From the NCBI GenBank assembly GCA_900764215.1, contig CAAFNI010000277.1, positions 1-6,064 of the forward strand: a stretch of DNA of 6,064 bases, in the 5' to 3' direction. The notes below the pieces were generated by a model. The model did no database searches, was not told the origin of the DNA, and saw nothing but the letters and a program-made list of their open reading frames with translations. This DNA is from an uncultured Sutterella sp. Its GTDB lineage: Bacteria > Pseudomonadota > Gammaproteobacteria > Burkholderiales > Burkholderiaceae_F. Below, one piece after another: positions 5,498 through 6,064 of the stretch. Every line of letters begins with the position of its first letter. The stretch's first letter is position 1. The translations under genes and the position numbers were made by a program.

Positions 5498-6064
5498 GGT
5501 GTTCTCCGGCGGCGTCGGCAGCGTTGTCATGACGACGTCGTGATCGTTGAGGGCGGCGTCGGCCGCAAGCATGGCGCCTGCGGGCGAGCCCGAAGGTGTG
5601 AGGATGAGTCTGAGCGCGCCCGCGGCCGGAAGCCAGACGTCGGGCATGACGATGTCGCCGGGCTTGAGTGCGCCGAAGGCCTCGGGCGCGAGCGTCGTTT
5701 CGCCCGCCTGCACCCGGAGGGCGTAGGGAACGGCGTCGACGAGCCCGGCGAGGAATCCCTTTTGCGTGCGCGGGAGCGCCTTGAGCCGTTCCGCGAGGGC
5801 GAGCATCGCCGAGGGCGGGGCCAAAAGCCGCACGAAGCACTGCGCGGTGCTCTCGGCCCCTTCCTTCCAGACGAGCACGCAGCCGAGGGCGGGGCCGGAG
5901 GCCGCCGCCCGAACCTCGTCCGCATCGGGCGCGAGCGCCTTTTCGAGGGCGACGGGAGCGCCGATCCTTTGGGCGAGCTCCGCCGCGAGCGGCTCGAAAA
6001 AGCTCTGCGCGATCGCGCCCGCGAGCTCAAGCGGCAGGTCCGCGATTTCAACGCCTTCGAGCCC
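5243..6064 (-). CDS. sctQ: T3SS sorting-platform/C-ring protein SctQ (5' end cut by window)
   Basis: Cytoplasmic sorting-platform protein of the YscQ/FliN family, which docks chaperone-substrate complexes beneath the export gate. The frame is open to the right edge, so 273 C-terminal residues are present and the start is missing. The visible N-terminal part (DLPLELAGAIAQSFFEPL, then a helix with AQRIGAP) is in the style of the SctQ middle region. A first SPOA-like domain includes LKPGDIVMPDVWLP (about 5677-5636). The C-terminal SPOA domain runs from about 5480 to 5290 with VKLTFELESRTMTIGDL, LEPGYTFRL, VTVLANGRPVARGALV and GVQLTE. The stop lies 11 nt inside sctR. An apparent GTG at 5878 is not the start, because coding continues upstream of it without a break. 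Position directly before sctR is the standard T3SS order. Confidence 0.92.
   Translation of the reverse strand, partial: GLEGVEIADLPLELAGAIAQSFFEPLAAELAQRIGAPVALEKALAPDADEVRAAASGPALGCVLVWKEGAESTAQCFVRLLAPPSAMLALAERLKALPRTQKGFLAGLVDAVPYALRVQAGETTLAPEAFGALKPGDIVMPDVWLPAAGALRLILTPSGSPAGAMLAADAALNDHDVVMTTLPTPPENTMLDTDALDVKLTFELESRTMTIGDLKSLEPGYTFRLSGDAGAQVTVLANGRPVARGALVDAGGAVGVQLTECLKPLAKDAGDEH

Overview
All recognisable genes in this GC-rich window lie on the minus strand. They form one tightly packed block of a type III secretion system (T3SS, injectisome) locus. Read in the direction of transcription, from high to low coordinate, the order is sctQ (5' end cut by the window), sctR, a STAS-domain anti-sigma-factor-antagonist-like gene, a GHKL serine-kinase/anti-sigma-factor-like gene, sctS, sctT, sctU, a CesT-like secretion chaperone, and a long hydrophilic Ala-rich protein cut by the left edge. 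Every gap between genes is 51 nt or shorter. Several genes overlap or touch: sctQ/sctR by 11 nt, sctT/sctU by an ATGA, and the sctU stop lies in the next gene's ribosome binding site. I see no promoter or intrinsic terminator, so this is most likely the interior of one long polycistronic operon. No stretch of more than 51 nt lacks a gene.

The organism is a GC-rich Gram-negative bacterium, since it encodes an injectisome and uses clear AAGGA/GGAG ribosome binding sites. The virulence-type motifs (SctS IQAVTQLQEQTL, SctR RNALGVQQ.PP, SctU NPTH) show a non-flagellar export apparatus. A Pseudomonadota or Desulfobacterota host is plausible, but I cannot fix the genus from the sequence.

SctR, SctS and SctT build the membrane export gate and SctU is the autocleaving substrate-specificity switch. 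SctQ is the cytoplasmic sorting-platform (C-ring) protein that receives chaperone-substrate complexes. The CesT-like protein is a candidate chaperone, and the left-edge protein is its candidate cargo or another soluble secretion component.

The most unusual point is that a two-gene partner-switching module (STAS antagonist plus GHKL kinase, comparable in type to Bordetella BtrV/BtrW) sits between sctR and sctS, which are normally adjacent. This physically ties a phosphorylation switch to production of the export gate. Other points of interest are a strong internal translation start in sctQ that would make an 84-residue SctQ-C, a duplicated Shine-Dalgarno leader before the STAS gene, and two small structured or repetitive intergenic elements around sctS.
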